From positions 71,180 to 135,179 of the forward strand of contig DATATB010000068.1 of NCBI GenBank assembly GCA_036268995.1: a DNA stretch of 64,000 nucleotides, read 5' to 3'. The notes under the pieces were generated by a model that searched no databases, was not told the DNA's origin, and saw only the letters and a list, made by a program, of their open reading frames with translations. The DNA is from DATATB01 sp036268995 (GTDB taxonomy: Bacteria > Planctomycetota > Planctomycetia > Pirellulales > PNKZ01). Every line of letters starts with the position of its first letter. Position 1 is the stretch's first letter. This document shows, piece after piece, positions 33,192-42,400 of the stretch. The position numbers and the translations under genes are program-made.

Positions 33192-34955
33192 ATGCATCGA
33201 CTCATCGCGCCATTGGCTGCGTGGCTGCTTCTCGGCACCGGCAGTTGGGCACTGGCTGACAAACCGGCAGAAAAGCCCGCCGACCTGATTTTGCGTTCTG
33301 GCAAAGTCGTCACCGTGGACCCGAAGTTTACGATCCACGCAGCGCTGGCGGTGCGAGATGGCCGGGTGTTGACCATGGGATCGAACGAACAGGTCATGGC
33401 CACGGCCGGGCCGAAAACCGAGATCGTCGATCTGGACGGCAAGCTGGTGCTGCCGGGTCTGATCGATTCGCACACGCATCCCCTCGACGCCAGCATGACC
33501 GAGTTCGAGCACGAGATTCCACCAATGGAATCGATCGCCGACGTGCTGGCTTACATCCGCCAGCGAGCCGCGGCGGCGCAGCCGGGCGAGTGGATCGTGC
33601 TGCGGCAGGTGTTTATCACGCGGCTCGCCGAGCAGCGCTATCCAACCAAGGCCGAATTGGATGCCGCGGCGCCGAACAATCCGGTTGTGTATTCCACCGG
33701 TCCGGATGCTTCGGTCAACACGCTCGCGCTTAAGGCCAGCGGCATCGACCGCAATTTTCAGCCGGCCGCCGGCGGCAAAATCGAGCACGATCCGGTTACC
33801 GGCGAACCCACCGGCATTCTGCGCAGTGCCTTGAGCTACGTGAAGGGCAGAGCCGTTGGCCGCAAAGCCACGCCGGCCGAGCAAGATGCCCGGCTCGAAA
33901 AACTGTTTGACGATTACAACGCCAACGGACTCACTTCGATCATCGACCGCGATTGCTCGGCGGGGTCCATCGCGCGGTATTCCCGCTTGCGGGCCGCCGA
34001 CAAGCTGCGCGTGCGCGTGGCGATTTCGCACGATGTTTCCAGCAAGGGCAAGCTGTCCGACATCCAAGAGCGGATTCGCGAAGTGGCCCGGCACCCGCTC
34101 TGCCGGCCCGATCCGATGCTGCGGATCATCGGAATCAAAACCTATCTCGACGGCGGCATGCTCACCGGCAGCGCCTACATGCTCAAGCCTTGGGGCGTAA
34201 GTCAGATTTATTCGATCGACGATCCGCGCTATCGTGGCCTGCGCTACATCGAGCCGGACGTCCTGCTGGGGATGGTGCAAACGACCGTTGAGTCGGGCTT
34301 GCAGTTCACGGCCCACAGCGTCGGCGACGCGGCGGTGCAAGGTTTGCTGGATGCGTATGAGGAAGTCAACCGCACGAGCCCGATCGCGCCGACGCGACCG
34401 TGCATCACGCATTCGAACTTCATGACGCCCGAGTCGATTGCGCAGGCCGGCCGCTTGAAGGTGGCGCTGGATATTCAGCCGGCCTGGCTGTATTTGGATG
34501 CCAAGACGCTGGTGGCGCAGTTTGGCTACGACCGGCTGCGCTGGTTCCAGCCGCTGCAAACGATCTTCGAGCAGGGCGTGATTGCCGGCGGCGGCTCCGA
34601 CCACATGCAAAAGATCGGCGGCCTGCGGGCTGTAAACCCGTACGACCCGATGCTGGCCATGTGGGTGGCCGTGACGCGCAAGAGCCAGGGCTATCCGCAG
34701 CCGCTGCATCCGGAAGAGGCCCTGACGCGCGAGCAGGCCATCCGATTTTACACGATCAACAACGCGTACATCATGTTTCTGGACGACCAGATCGGTTCAC
34801 TCGAGCCCGGCAAGCTGGCCGACATGGTCGTCGTCGACCGCGACCTGCTTGCCTGCCCCGCCGACGACATCCGCGACGCCAAAGTCCTGCGCACCTACCT
34901 CGGCGGCAAGCTCATCTATAAAAGGGGTCAGAACGATTTTAATAAATCGTTCTGA
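33192..34955 (+). CDS. Exported amidohydrolase, YtcJ-like (family 3)
   Basis: 587 aa from the ATG at 33192, which alone gives a signal peptide (LIAPLAAWLLLGTGSWALA). The YtcJ-like pattern is clear: ADLILRSGKVVTVDP, VLPGLIDSHTHP, SALSYVKG, then IKTYLDGGMLTGSAYM with the metal-site Lys, LQFTAHSVGDAAV, CITHSNF, and GGGSDHM. Family members hydrolyse amide or ester bonds of small molecules. The extreme C-terminus is unusual: after LGGKLIY the residues KRGQNDFNKSF are encoded by a palindromic repeat, which also supplies the stop codon. The natural protein probably ended near that point. Confidence 0.9.
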   Translation: MHRLIAPLAAWLLLGTGSWALADKPAEKPADLILRSGKVVTVDPKFTIHAALAVRDGRVLTMGSNEQVMATAGPKTEIVDLDGKLVLPGLIDSHTHPLDASMTEFEHEIPPMESIADVLAYIRQRAAAAQPGEWIVLRQVFITRLAEQRYPTKAELDAAAPNNPVVYSTGPDASVNTLALKASGIDRNFQPAAGGKIEHDPVTGEPTGILRSALSYVKGRAVGRKATPAEQDARLEKLFDDYNANGLTSIIDRDCSAGSIARYSRLRAADKLRVRVAISHDVSSKGKLSDIQERIREVARHPLCRPDPMLRIIGIKTYLDGGMLTGSAYMLKPWGVSQIYSIDDPRYRGLRYIEPDVLLGMVQTTVESGLQFTAHSVGDAAVQGLLDAYEEVNRTSPIAPTRPCITHSNFMTPESIAQAGRLKVALDIQPAWLYLDAKTLVAQFGYDRLRWFQPLQTIFEQGVIAGGGSDHMQKIGGLRAVNPYDPMLAMWVAVTRKSQGYPQPLHPEEALTREQAIRFYTINNAYIMFLDDQIGSLEPGKLADMVVVDRDLLACPADDIRDAKVLRTYLGGKLIYKRGQNDFNKSF

Positions 34956-34963
34956 CCCCTTTT
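34920..34963. repeat. A/G-tract palindrome overlapping the amidohydrolase stop
   Basis: Perfect 20-bp arms at 34920-34939 and 34944-34963 around a TAAT loop. It is followed by another T, so it also has the form of an intrinsic terminator. Same architecture as 26387-26433 and nearly the same sequence as 35666-35712. Confidence 0.9.
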
Positions 34964-35084
34964 TGCGGATTCTTCCGATTGTCGCGGCGCGGCGTGGGCG
35001 CAAAAAACCTAGGCTTCGGCAGACGCGTAAACCGTCCTGACGAAACCCTGAATGGATCTGCACGTTGCGGCAGTGACAATAACC

Positions 35085-35663
35085 ATGAGCATTTATCAGT
35101 GCGACTATGAACTCGCCGACAAACTCAAACCTGGGCTGAATCCGCTGCGCATCATCATCGCCGCCATGGCCGCCGGAGCAGCCGCGTTCTTGACGATTGC
35201 GGTTGCGCTGCGCATCTCGGGCAATTTCGGATCGATGACCCCGACCATGAGCCTGCTGCGCTGGGCCGCAATCGGGTTGGCTCCGATTGCCTTCGTAGCG
35301 AGCCGCGCTCTGGTCGCCTCGCAGCTAAAGTTCTCGCGCCAACAGCTTGTCGCGGGAACGTCGGAGCCGTCCCAGGACGCCGACGGTGCCCACGCTTCGG
35401 CCTTCCTCGCCGACTTGGGCGACGCGGGCAAATTATTCGCGGTGTACACGACCCAGGCCATCATCTCGACGGCTTGCCTCGAGTTTGCGGCGTTAGCCTG
35501 CATCGTGTCCTTTATGTTTACCGGCAGCCTGGCATCGCTGGCACTCAGCGTGGCGCTCATTTGCGCGATCGTCCCCAATATTCCCCTCGCGGCCAGCAGC
35601 GTTGCGGAATGGATCGAAGAGCAACTGCGCCTCGTCGAAGAAGAACGGATGCGAATTCGATAA
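35085..35663 (+). CDS. Small membrane protein of unknown function
   Basis: 192 aa from the ATG at 35085 (MSIYQCDYELADKL); an upstream start at 35052 adds 11 residues. Four hydrophobic segments are visible: IIIAAMAAGAAAFLTIAVAL, a second around LLRWAAIGLAPIAFVA, and two near the C-terminus (FAALACIVSFMFTGSLA; LALSVALICAIVPNIPLAA). The C-terminus is charged (EEQLRLVEEERMRIR). No known family. The gene is bracketed by two copies of the same palindromic repeat 0.7 kb apart, so it may have arrived with them. Confidence 0.7.
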   Translation: MSIYQCDYELADKLKPGLNPLRIIIAAMAAGAAAFLTIAVALRISGNFGSMTPTMSLLRWAAIGLAPIAFVASRALVASQLKFSRQQLVAGTSEPSQDADGAHASAFLADLGDAGKLFAVYTTQAIISTACLEFAALACIVSFMFTGSLASLALSVALICAIVPNIPLAASSVAEWIEEQLRLVEEERMRIR

Positions 35664-35665
35664 AG

Positions 35666-35712
35666 AAAAAAGGGTCAGAACGATTTTTGAAAAATAGTTC
35701 TGACCCCTTTTT
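35666..35712. repeat. A/G-tract palindrome at a convergent junction
   Basis: An imperfect copy of the element at 34920-34963: arms 35666-35688 and 35690-35712 pair with a few mismatches. It overlaps the stop codon of the minus-strand TPR gene and begins three bases after the stop of the small membrane gene. It could terminate both transcripts. Confidence 0.85.
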
Positions 35713-37645
35713 CGAGTTCGATGAGGGCGCGGCGGGCGATGTCGAGGTGCGGCTCGATGGCGAGCGCTTGACTAAAATGTTCCCGGGCTGCGGCGGTACG
35801 GCGCCGGCGCACGAGCAACAGGCCGAGATTGTAATGGGCCTGGTAGTTACGCGGGTCGATCGCAAGCGCTTGGAGATAGGCAGGCTCGGCCTGGTCGTCT
35901 TGGCCCAATGCGGCGTAGACGTTCGCCAGGTTGTTCCAGGCATCGGCGTGCAGCGGATCGTAGCGGGTCGCCGCGCGGTCGTGCTCCAGCGCCTCGCGGA
36001 GCCGGCCTAACCGTTCGAGCGCATCGCCCAGGTTGTAATGCGCCCTGGCATTCACCGGCTTTTGCCGCAGGGCTTGCTCGTAATTCGCGACGGCTTCGTT
36101 CAGCTGGCCTTGCGCGGCCAGCGCCAGGCCCAAATTGTTGTAGGCCTTGGGGAACTCGGGCTTTAACTCGATCGCTTTGCGGAAGAGGGCAATCGCCTCG
36201 CCGCCCCGCCCCTGGTCGACCATCACGTTGGCCAGATCATAATATGCGACGGCGCTGCGCGGTTCGTCGTGAATGGCCGTGTAGAGGTAGTTCAAAGCCT
36301 GGCCATACTGACCGCGCAGGCGGCACGCTTCTGCCAGATTGACCAGGGCACTGATGCTGCGCGGATTGACGGCGTACGCCCGAGCGAACAGCGACTCACT
36401 GTTGCGCCAGTACTGCTGTTGTTGCCAGGTGCACGTGGCCAATCCGAGCAGGCCGGCCGCGACCACGGCCGCGGGCACGAGCCCTCGCCGCGTATTCAGA
36501 AAGTGCGTGAGTGCCCAGGCGGGCCCCAGCAGGGCGAGATACATGTAGCGGTCGGCGACCGTCGAAATATCCTGATACACGAACGGCACAAAGCCCAGCA
36601 CGGGAGCCAGCGTCGCGACCGACACGCCAGCGGCCCCCCACCACACGGCCGCCGGCCGCCGCCAGACGGCCAGTGCGACGATCACGGCGAGCGCCAGCGG
36701 CGCGATCCAGCAATTCGGCTGCGCGAGCACCCAGCCTGGCTGACGTCCATAGTCGGCGGCCAGGCCGGAGGGCCAGAGTAGCTTGCGGAGGTAAAACCAT
36801 AGCGCGTCGGCGGCCACCAGCGGGCGGTCAGTCAGGGATGCGACGCTTTGCAGTTGGCCGGTGGGCTGCTCTCCCTTGGCCAGCGAGACGGCGACCAAGG
36901 CCAACAGGGCCATCGGCAGCAGCTTGGGCCACGTGCGCAGCAGATGCCGGCGCCCGAAGATGGCGGCATCCATGACGGCCGCCATCAGTGGCACGGCGCT
37001 GGCCGATGATTTCGAACACAACGCCAGGCTGTACAAAGCCAGCGCCGCGGCATAACGCCCCCACGCGGCGCGGCGCGGGCCGCCATGTGCCGCGAGGCGC
37101 GAAAAAGCCAGGTACTGATCCAATGCCAGCCAGGAAAAGATCGCGGCCAGCAGGGTTCGCGTATCGGAAACCCAGGCGACCGATTCCACAGCCAGCGGAT
37201 GCAAGGCCAGGCACATAGCACCGGCCCAAGCGGCCGAGGTCGTCCCGCCCAGGCCGCGCACCAGCAGACGCCAGGCCGCCAGCGCGCTCAGCAGGTGTAG
37301 GACGAGATTGCCGGCATGAAAAACGCCAGGACTTAAATGGCAGCCGGGCCCAGCATCGAGCCATTGGCAGACGACGGCCTCCAATGTCCAAAAGGTATAA
37401 GTGAGCGGAACATACTCGGCGAAGTACGGACCACGCCACAGCCGGGCCAGGTCGCGATGGTCCGGCGGCCAGAAGTACGGGTTGTCGGACAGGTGTACAA
37501 AGTCGTCCCAGTTGACGAATTCGTACGACCAGACACCCCAATATGCAGCTACCAGCGCGACGGCCATTCCGGCGGCCAGCCAGCACCACAGTGGCAAGCG
37601 GCCCGCAAATGCCTTGGTTGCCGCTTTCAAGTCACTCGCTGCCAT
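35675..37645 (-). CDS. GT-C-like membrane protein with C-terminal TPR repeats
   Basis: 656 aa from the ATG at 37645; an in-frame ATG at 37720 would add 25 unlikely residues. About eleven membrane helices occupy residues ~15-420. The first extracytoplasmic loop has NWDDFVHLSDNPYF, the acidic DD motif seen in GT-C glycosyltransferases such as TMTC-type O-mannosyltransferases. Residues ~430-630 are TPR repeats (ISALVNLAEACRLRGQYGQA, AYYDLANVMVDQGRGGEAIA, AYNNLGLALAAQGQLNEAVA, AHYNLGDALERLGRLREALE). This combination is common in Planctomycetes. Donor and acceptor are unknown. The last residues, KGVRTIFQKSF, are encoded by a palindromic repeat that also gives the stop. Confidence 0.85.
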   Translation of the reverse strand: MAASDLKAATKAFAGRLPLWCWLAAGMAVALVAAYWGVWSYEFVNWDDFVHLSDNPYFWPPDHRDLARLWRGPYFAEYVPLTYTFWTLEAVVCQWLDAGPGCHLSPGVFHAGNLVLHLLSALAAWRLLVRGLGGTTSAAWAGAMCLALHPLAVESVAWVSDTRTLLAAIFSWLALDQYLAFSRLAAHGGPRRAAWGRYAAALALYSLALCSKSSASAVPLMAAVMDAAIFGRRHLLRTWPKLLPMALLALVAVSLAKGEQPTGQLQSVASLTDRPLVAADALWFYLRKLLWPSGLAADYGRQPGWVLAQPNCWIAPLALAVIVALAVWRRPAAVWWGAAGVSVATLAPVLGFVPFVYQDISTVADRYMYLALLGPAWALTHFLNTRRGLVPAAVVAAGLLGLATCTWQQQQYWRNSESLFARAYAVNPRSISALVNLAEACRLRGQYGQALNYLYTAIHDEPRSAVAYYDLANVMVDQGRGGEAIALFRKAIELKPEFPKAYNNLGLALAAQGQLNEAVANYEQALRQKPVNARAHYNLGDALERLGRLREALEHDRAATRYDPLHADAWNNLANVYAALGQDDQAEPAYLQALAIDPRNYQAHYNLGLLLVRRRRTAAAREHFSQALAIEPHLDIARRALIELEKGVRTIFQKSF

Positions 37646-37773
37646 CGCCAGAGAGGCCCTTGCATTTGAGGTAACTCCGTTTCGGGACGGGACTTTAAAC
37701 CAACCGAGCGCGAGCGGCAAGAGCGTTGGCAGGGCCGAAAATGAAACGGCCGGCGGAGTTTTTCAGGCCACGT

Positions 37774-37803
37774 TTGGGTAACCTGCGGGAAATTTGCTAT
37801 GGT
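37774..37803 (+). promoter_or_regulatory. Possible sigma70-type promoter for the Rrf2 gene
   Basis: TTGGGT (37774-37779) and an extended -10, TGC-TATGGT (37798-37803), are 18 bases apart. They lie about 120 bases upstream of the Rrf2-type start in the divergent region. Placement and spacing are good; the -35 is imperfect. Confidence 0.35.
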
Positions 37804-37922
37804 ATCGCCTTCGCGGCCAGCAGCCCGCCCCGGGCTTCCGGATGATTCGGGGGGATTGGGGTGTTGTCTCGAAGCTAAATGGAGTCCGCGACAGCCGCGC
37901 GTCTTGCAAGGGATTAAATGCG

Positions 37923-38393
37923 ATGAAATTGACGCGCTCGGTAGGTTATGCGGTGGGCATTTTGCTGCGTGTCGAAGCCGGCGGTGCCGCCGGCCCGATG
38001 ACGGCCGATGCGATTTCCAAAGGCTGCAAGTTTCCGCCACGCTTTCTCTACCGGGTGCTGCGGCGGCTGGTGGACGCGGGGCTGTTGCAAGGCGTGTCAG
38101 GGCCGCGAGGAGGCTACAGCCTGGCAAAAAAGCCGCGGCAGATCAGCGTCTTGGATGTCATCCTGGCCGTCGACGAAGCGGACGACGGGCCGGGGCTCGT
38201 GCCGGTGCAAAAGTCGCATCAGCCCGCGATTGCCTTCATCAACGAGATTTGCCGGCGCGAAATGGAGCGTTTTCGCCGCGAGATGGACAGCATCACGCTA
38301 GCTCGTCTCAGGGCCGAGAAGGACCGCAAGCGGCGGCCGGCCAAGCGTGCCAAACGCAAGCCCGCGCGAGCCAAGGTTCGCGGCGCGGGGTAA
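37923..38393 (+). CDS. Rrf2-family transcriptional regulator without cluster cysteines
   Basis: 156 aa from the ATG at 37923; the long upstream extension lacks coding character. The winged helix is typical of Rrf2/BadM: MKLTRSVGYAVGILLRVE, ADAISKGCKFPPRFLYRVLRRLVDAGLL, then SGPRGGYSLAKKPRQISVLDVILAV. In IscR and NsrR three Cys after this point bind an Fe-S cluster. Here the corresponding region (VPVQKSHQPAIAFINEICRRE) keeps only one Cys, so Fe-S sensing is unlikely. A DSITLARLRAEK helix follows, then a strongly basic tail (KDRKRRPAKRAKRKPARAK) that should add non-specific DNA affinity. Target genes are unknown. Confidence 0.88.
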   Translation: MKLTRSVGYAVGILLRVEAGGAAGPMTADAISKGCKFPPRFLYRVLRRLVDAGLLQGVSGPRGGYSLAKKPRQISVLDVILAVDEADDGPGLVPVQKSHQPAIAFINEICRREMERFRREMDSITLARLRAEKDRKRRPAKRAKRKPARAKVRGAG

Positions 38394-38438
38394 AGGCGGG
38401 CGGCTGGAGAGCCCGTTGTCAGTGGTCCGTGGCAACTG

Positions 38439-38466
38439 ACAACGGACAACGGACAACGGACAACGG
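38439..38466. repeat. Tandem heptamer, four copies
   Basis: Four exact copies of ACAACGG head to tail. Just upstream GTTGTCAGT (38415-38423) is complementary to ACTGACAAC (38435-38443), so a short hairpin can form at its edge. It lies in the 252-base spacer between the Rrf2 gene and the HU-like gene, which has no other feature except the hairpins at its far end. Confidence 0.75.
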
Positions 38467-38617
38467 ACCCAACTGCGATCCGCCACTCGCTTCCGCGCAA
38501 AAAAAGTCGGCCACACGCCGGGCGAGGACTAAGTCCTGCCCGGCGGCTGGCCGAAATGGTTGCGAGCGATGCCCAGTTACCAGCGGTACGGTGACCGGCA
38601 CCAGCGGTGCGGCACGC

Positions 38618-38652
38618 GGGTCTGGGAATCAGACCCGGTCTGAAATCAGACC
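38618..38652 (-). terminator. Two adjacent hairpins at the end of the HU-like gene
   Basis: GGGTCTG/CAGACCC (38618-38624 with 38630-38636) and GGTCTG/CAGACC (38637-38642 with 38647-38652) are two small stems of nearly the same sequence in tandem. The second overlaps the HU stop codon. There is no T-run, so termination is uncertain. Confidence 0.35.
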
Positions 38653-38990
38653 ATGTCCTTGAGGTTCTTGAGAGCGCGGACCGTGACTTTGCTGTACGCG
38701 GGCTTGGCGGGGCGGTCCATCAGTTCGCCCGGCTTGAACGGGTTGGGCACGCCCTTCTGAGCTGCCCGGGCCGGAACCTTCTTGCGGGTAATCTTGACCA
38801 GCCCCGGAATCGTGAACATGCCGACGCCACGCGCGCCGATGCTCTTCTTGATTTCGCCGGCCAGCGCCTCGATCACCGCGGCCACGTCCTTCTTCGAAAG
38901 GTTGGTGGCGGTCGAGATGTTGTTCAGAACTTCGCTTTTTGTGGGCGCACGTTTGCTGCTCGCGGCGCCTGCTGCTGCGGCCTTCGCCAT
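38646..38990 (-). CDS. HU-family DNA-binding protein
   Basis: 114 aa from the ATG at 38990, fixed by the excellent ribosome-binding site GGGAGGA (minus strand, 39007-39001) ten bases upstream. After an Ala-rich leader (MAKAAAAGAASSKRAPT) the HU/IHF fold follows: SEVLNNISTATNLSKKDVAAVIEALAGEIKKSI, then GVGMFTIPGLVKITRKKVPA, the region of the beta-arms. The end, ELMDRPAKPAYSKVTVRALKNLKDMV, completes the fold. It is longer at the N-terminus and lacks some of the usual arm sequence (RNPQTG), as in other planctomycete versions. A nucleoid-organising role is expected. Confidence 0.88.
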   Translation of the reverse strand: MAKAAAAGAASSKRAPTKSEVLNNISTATNLSKKDVAAVIEALAGEIKKSIGARGVGMFTIPGLVKITRKKVPARAAQKGVPNPFKPGELMDRPAKPAYSKVTVRALKNLKDMV

Positions 38991-39464
38991 AATGAATGGT
39001 TCCTCCCTCGTGGATGAATAGGAAACGCGTCTTGTCCGTCCTTTGGTCATGCAGGACGGGATGATTAAAATCGACAAATTCGAAAAAGCAACCCAAAAAC
39101 TGCGGCAAACGGCTGAGAAAGCGGCAAAAACGCCGTATCGTAGCTCGTTGTCCTCCGGTCGCTGACGCTTCCGGCGCTTCCGGCGCGCCCCGGTGCAAAC
39201 TGCCAGTCGCCGGCGCCTGCGGCTTGCCCCCTTGGCAGCCTGCGGCGCTTGCCGGGCCGGCCGGACTCCTTTAACATGATAGTGGTCTTACGCTTAGGCT
39301 CATGGCGTGGCCGGGCGCTGCGTACCGGCATGCCGAGCCGCTCGACGGAACCGCTGCATGAGATTCGGCGCGACGTAGGCTGCCAGGGGGCGATTTGTTG
39401 CCATTTGGCGCCCCTGGCGGCGACGGCCGGTCCTGGCGGTACCAAGCGACGGAAAGGAAGCAGG
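38991..39464. other. Divergent intergenic region between HU-like and PQQ-propeller genes
   Basis: 474 bases. It holds the HU ribosome-binding site at 39001-39007, a copy of the 25-base dispersed repeat (minus orientation, 39153-39175), a very GC-rich stretch at 39160-39260, and the ribosome-binding site of the propeller gene at its end. An open frame crosses it from 39249, but its composition before 39465 is not protein-like. Confidence 0.55.
39153..39175 (-). repeat. Dispersed 25-base repeat, copy 1
   Basis: On the minus strand this reads GCCGGAAGCG followed by TCAGCGACCGGAG. It differs by one base from the copies at 44211-44235 and 63477-63500. Confidence 0.75.
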
Positions 39465-42400
39465 ATGAGTCTCGGAGGGAGCCCCGCCCGCGCATCGCGC
39501 TTCTGGTCCGTCACTGCGGCTCCGCTTCGGCCGGGGCCGAAAAGCCTCCGCTGGCACTGGTTGCCGGTGATTTGGCCGGGCCTGCTGTGGCTGGGCCTGC
39601 TATCGTCGGCTTGGGCCCAATTTCCCGGCGACCGGGGAGCCGCGACCGATGGCGACGATAATGTCTTCTTTCCGGCTGACCGGACTTCGTTGCAGCGGTT
39701 GGCTAAGGCCGAAGAATTGCTCGCCGATCAGCGCTTCGACGAGGCCATCCGCTTTCTCGACGAGATTCTGCAAGCGCCCGAAGACTTCTTCTTCCGGCGC
39801 TCCCAAGCTCAGCGGACCTACCGCAGCCTGCGCACCGAGGCCCAACGCATCCTGGGCACCTTGCCGCCGCGCGGACGCGAATCGTACGAACTGCAATTCG
39901 GCGCGCAGGCCCGCAAGCTGTTGGAACAAGCCGCGGAGGCGGGCGATGCCTCGAAATTGGCGGACGTCTCGCGCCGCTTTTTTCATACCCGGGCTGGCTA
40001 CGAAGCGACCGAGTTGCTGGGCACGTATCAAATGGAGCATGGCCAACCGCTGGCCGCGGCCCTGTGTTTCCGGCGGCTAATCGAAGCGCCGGCCGGGGCT
40101 GCCCGCTTCGAGCCGTTGCTGTCGGTCAAGCTGACGGTGTGCTGCCTGCGAGCGGGAATGATTTCCGAGGCAGGCGACATACTGAATCAGCTTCGCAAGC
40201 GCGATCCCAGCCTCACCGTGGCCATCGCCGGCGAGGATCAGAAGCTGTTTTCCACCGGACGTAGCGAGCCCGCATGGCTGGCACAATCGACCACCGCGCC
40301 TGGCGATCGGCTACTGGGCCCCAGCGGCTGGCTGATGTGCCGCGGTTCGCCGGCGCGCAATGCGGCCAGTGCGGGAGGCACCCCACTGTTGAATCGGCGC
40401 TGGGCCGTGTCGTGCATCAACGACCCGCGGCTGGAGAAGCTGACCGAGCAGGTGCGCGAGTCGTATGTGGATCAGTCGATTGCCACGCTGCCCGACTGCC
40501 AGCCGCTGGCCGTCGGCGACCTGATCATCGCGCGTTCGGTGGCCGGCCTGGTGGCGATCGACTTTCGCACGGGAAAACGCATCTGGCGCGGGCCGACCGA
40601 CGAAGCGGTCAAGGCGGTGCTCGACACGCAAAGCGTCGATCGTGCCACGGCCGATCCTTCGCTATTGGCCAGTTGGCTCGATCAGCGCTTGTTGGGCGAT
40701 GCCACCTACGGCACGCTCAGCAGCGACGGCCGGCTGGTGTTCTGCGTCGAAGACGTGGGCACGGGCTTGGGCGCGGACCGCACGATGACGATCATTCCGG
40801 CCAACGGCCGCATGCGGGTACAGAACTCGTCGGGCCGTTCGTCCAATCGCCTGGCCGCGTACGAAATCGCCTCGCAAGGCAAACTGGTTTGGGAGTTGCC
40901 GCCCGACGATCGCTCGGATCTGGCCGGGGCTTTTTTCCTGGGGGCGCCGCTCCCCTTGGACGATCGACTGTATGCTTTGATCGAAATCAAGGGCGAAATC
41001 CGCCTGCTAGCGCTCGACTCGGCCAGCGGCCGGGTGCAGTGGACGCAGCAACTCGCCGTGCTCGAGCCAGGCGTGGTGGACACCGGCGTGCGGCACGTCG
41101 CCGGCCTGTCCCCTTCGTACGCCGACGGCGTGCTCGTCTGTCCCACGGCCGCGGGAGCCGTGGTCGCCGTGGATCTCACCACGCGATCGCTGGTCTGGGG
41201 CTACCAATATCCCACCGCGATGCAGACCAACCGCATGCACTTCCGCGGATTTCCGATCAACAATCCAATCGCCTCGTCGGGCGGCAACGACCATTGGTTC
41301 GATGCCACGTTGTCGCTGGCCGACGGCCGGGTGTTGCTGACGCCGCGCGATACGCCCGAGGAGGACGACAAACACCCCGAGCTGCACTGCCTCGACCTGG
41401 CCGATGGCAAGCTGTTGTGGAAAAAACCGCGTGAAGACGGCATGTTCGTGGGCGTCATCAGCAAGGGCAAGGTGCTGGTCGTGGGCCGCAACTCGCTGCG
41501 GGCTTACAACCTGGCCGACGGCGAACCGGCCTGGAAGGCGGACAGTGTCGCGCTGCCGGCTGGCTCCTTGCCCAGCGGCCGCGGCTTCTACAGCGAGGGC
41601 CAGTACTATCTGCCTTTGTCGACCGCCGAGGTCGTGTCGGTCGATCTGAACACCGGCCGCCTGGCCGTGCGGGCCCGCTCGCGCTCCGGCGAAGTGGCGG
41701 GCAACTTGCTCTGCTACCGCGGGGCGGTGATCTCGCAGGGCGCTACGCAGATCGAGTGTTTCTACCAGGTGGACGAATTAAAGCGCGAGGTGGCCCGCCG
41801 GCTGCAAAAAGATCCGGTGGATCCCGCCGCGTTGGCCTTGCAGGGCGAACTGTTGCTGGACGAAGGCCAGCTCGGCGATTCGATCGCCCGCTTGCGGCAC
41901 TCGTATGGCCTGGCGGCGCAGCCGCGCACGAGGCAACTGCTGGTCGACGCGCTGCTCGAGGCGCTGGCGCGCGATTTTGGCGCGCAGCGCGGCGCCGTTC
42001 CCGAGATCGAACGGCTCGTGGATACGCCGGCCGAACGCGTGCGGTTTTTGAGGGCCTTGGCCACCGGCCGGCAGTCGCTGGGCGAATTGGTGCCCGCCTT
42101 CAAAACCTACATGCAGATCGTGAATTTGGGCCGGCCTGGCGAGGAGCTGGATGAAATCGATCGCACGCTGAATTGCCGCCGCGACCGCTGGGTCGAAGCG
42201 CGGCTGGCAGCGCTGCGCGAGACGGCCCTGCCGGCCGACCTGGCCGTGATGGATCGGGCCATCGACGAGCGGCTGAAGCGGGCCACGGCCGAAGGTACCG
42301 ACGGTTTGCGCGACTTCCTGGCGTATTTCGCCAATCATCCACTGGCCGACGAGGCGCGCGAGCTGCTGCTGGCTTCGCTCGATAGCGGCGCGCCGGCGAT

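Noticed and set aside
33054..34709. 551-aa minus-strand open frame opposite the amidohydrolase
   Set aside because: Shadow of the YtcJ-like gene; no domain and Arg/His-rich composition.
38439..38466. Short direct repeats as a CRISPR array
   Set aside because: Units are 7 bases with no spacers.
39249..39464. Longer N-terminus for the PQQ-propeller protein
   Set aside because: 72 residues without protein-like composition precede the ATG at 39465, which has a good ribosome-binding site and is followed by the signal peptide.
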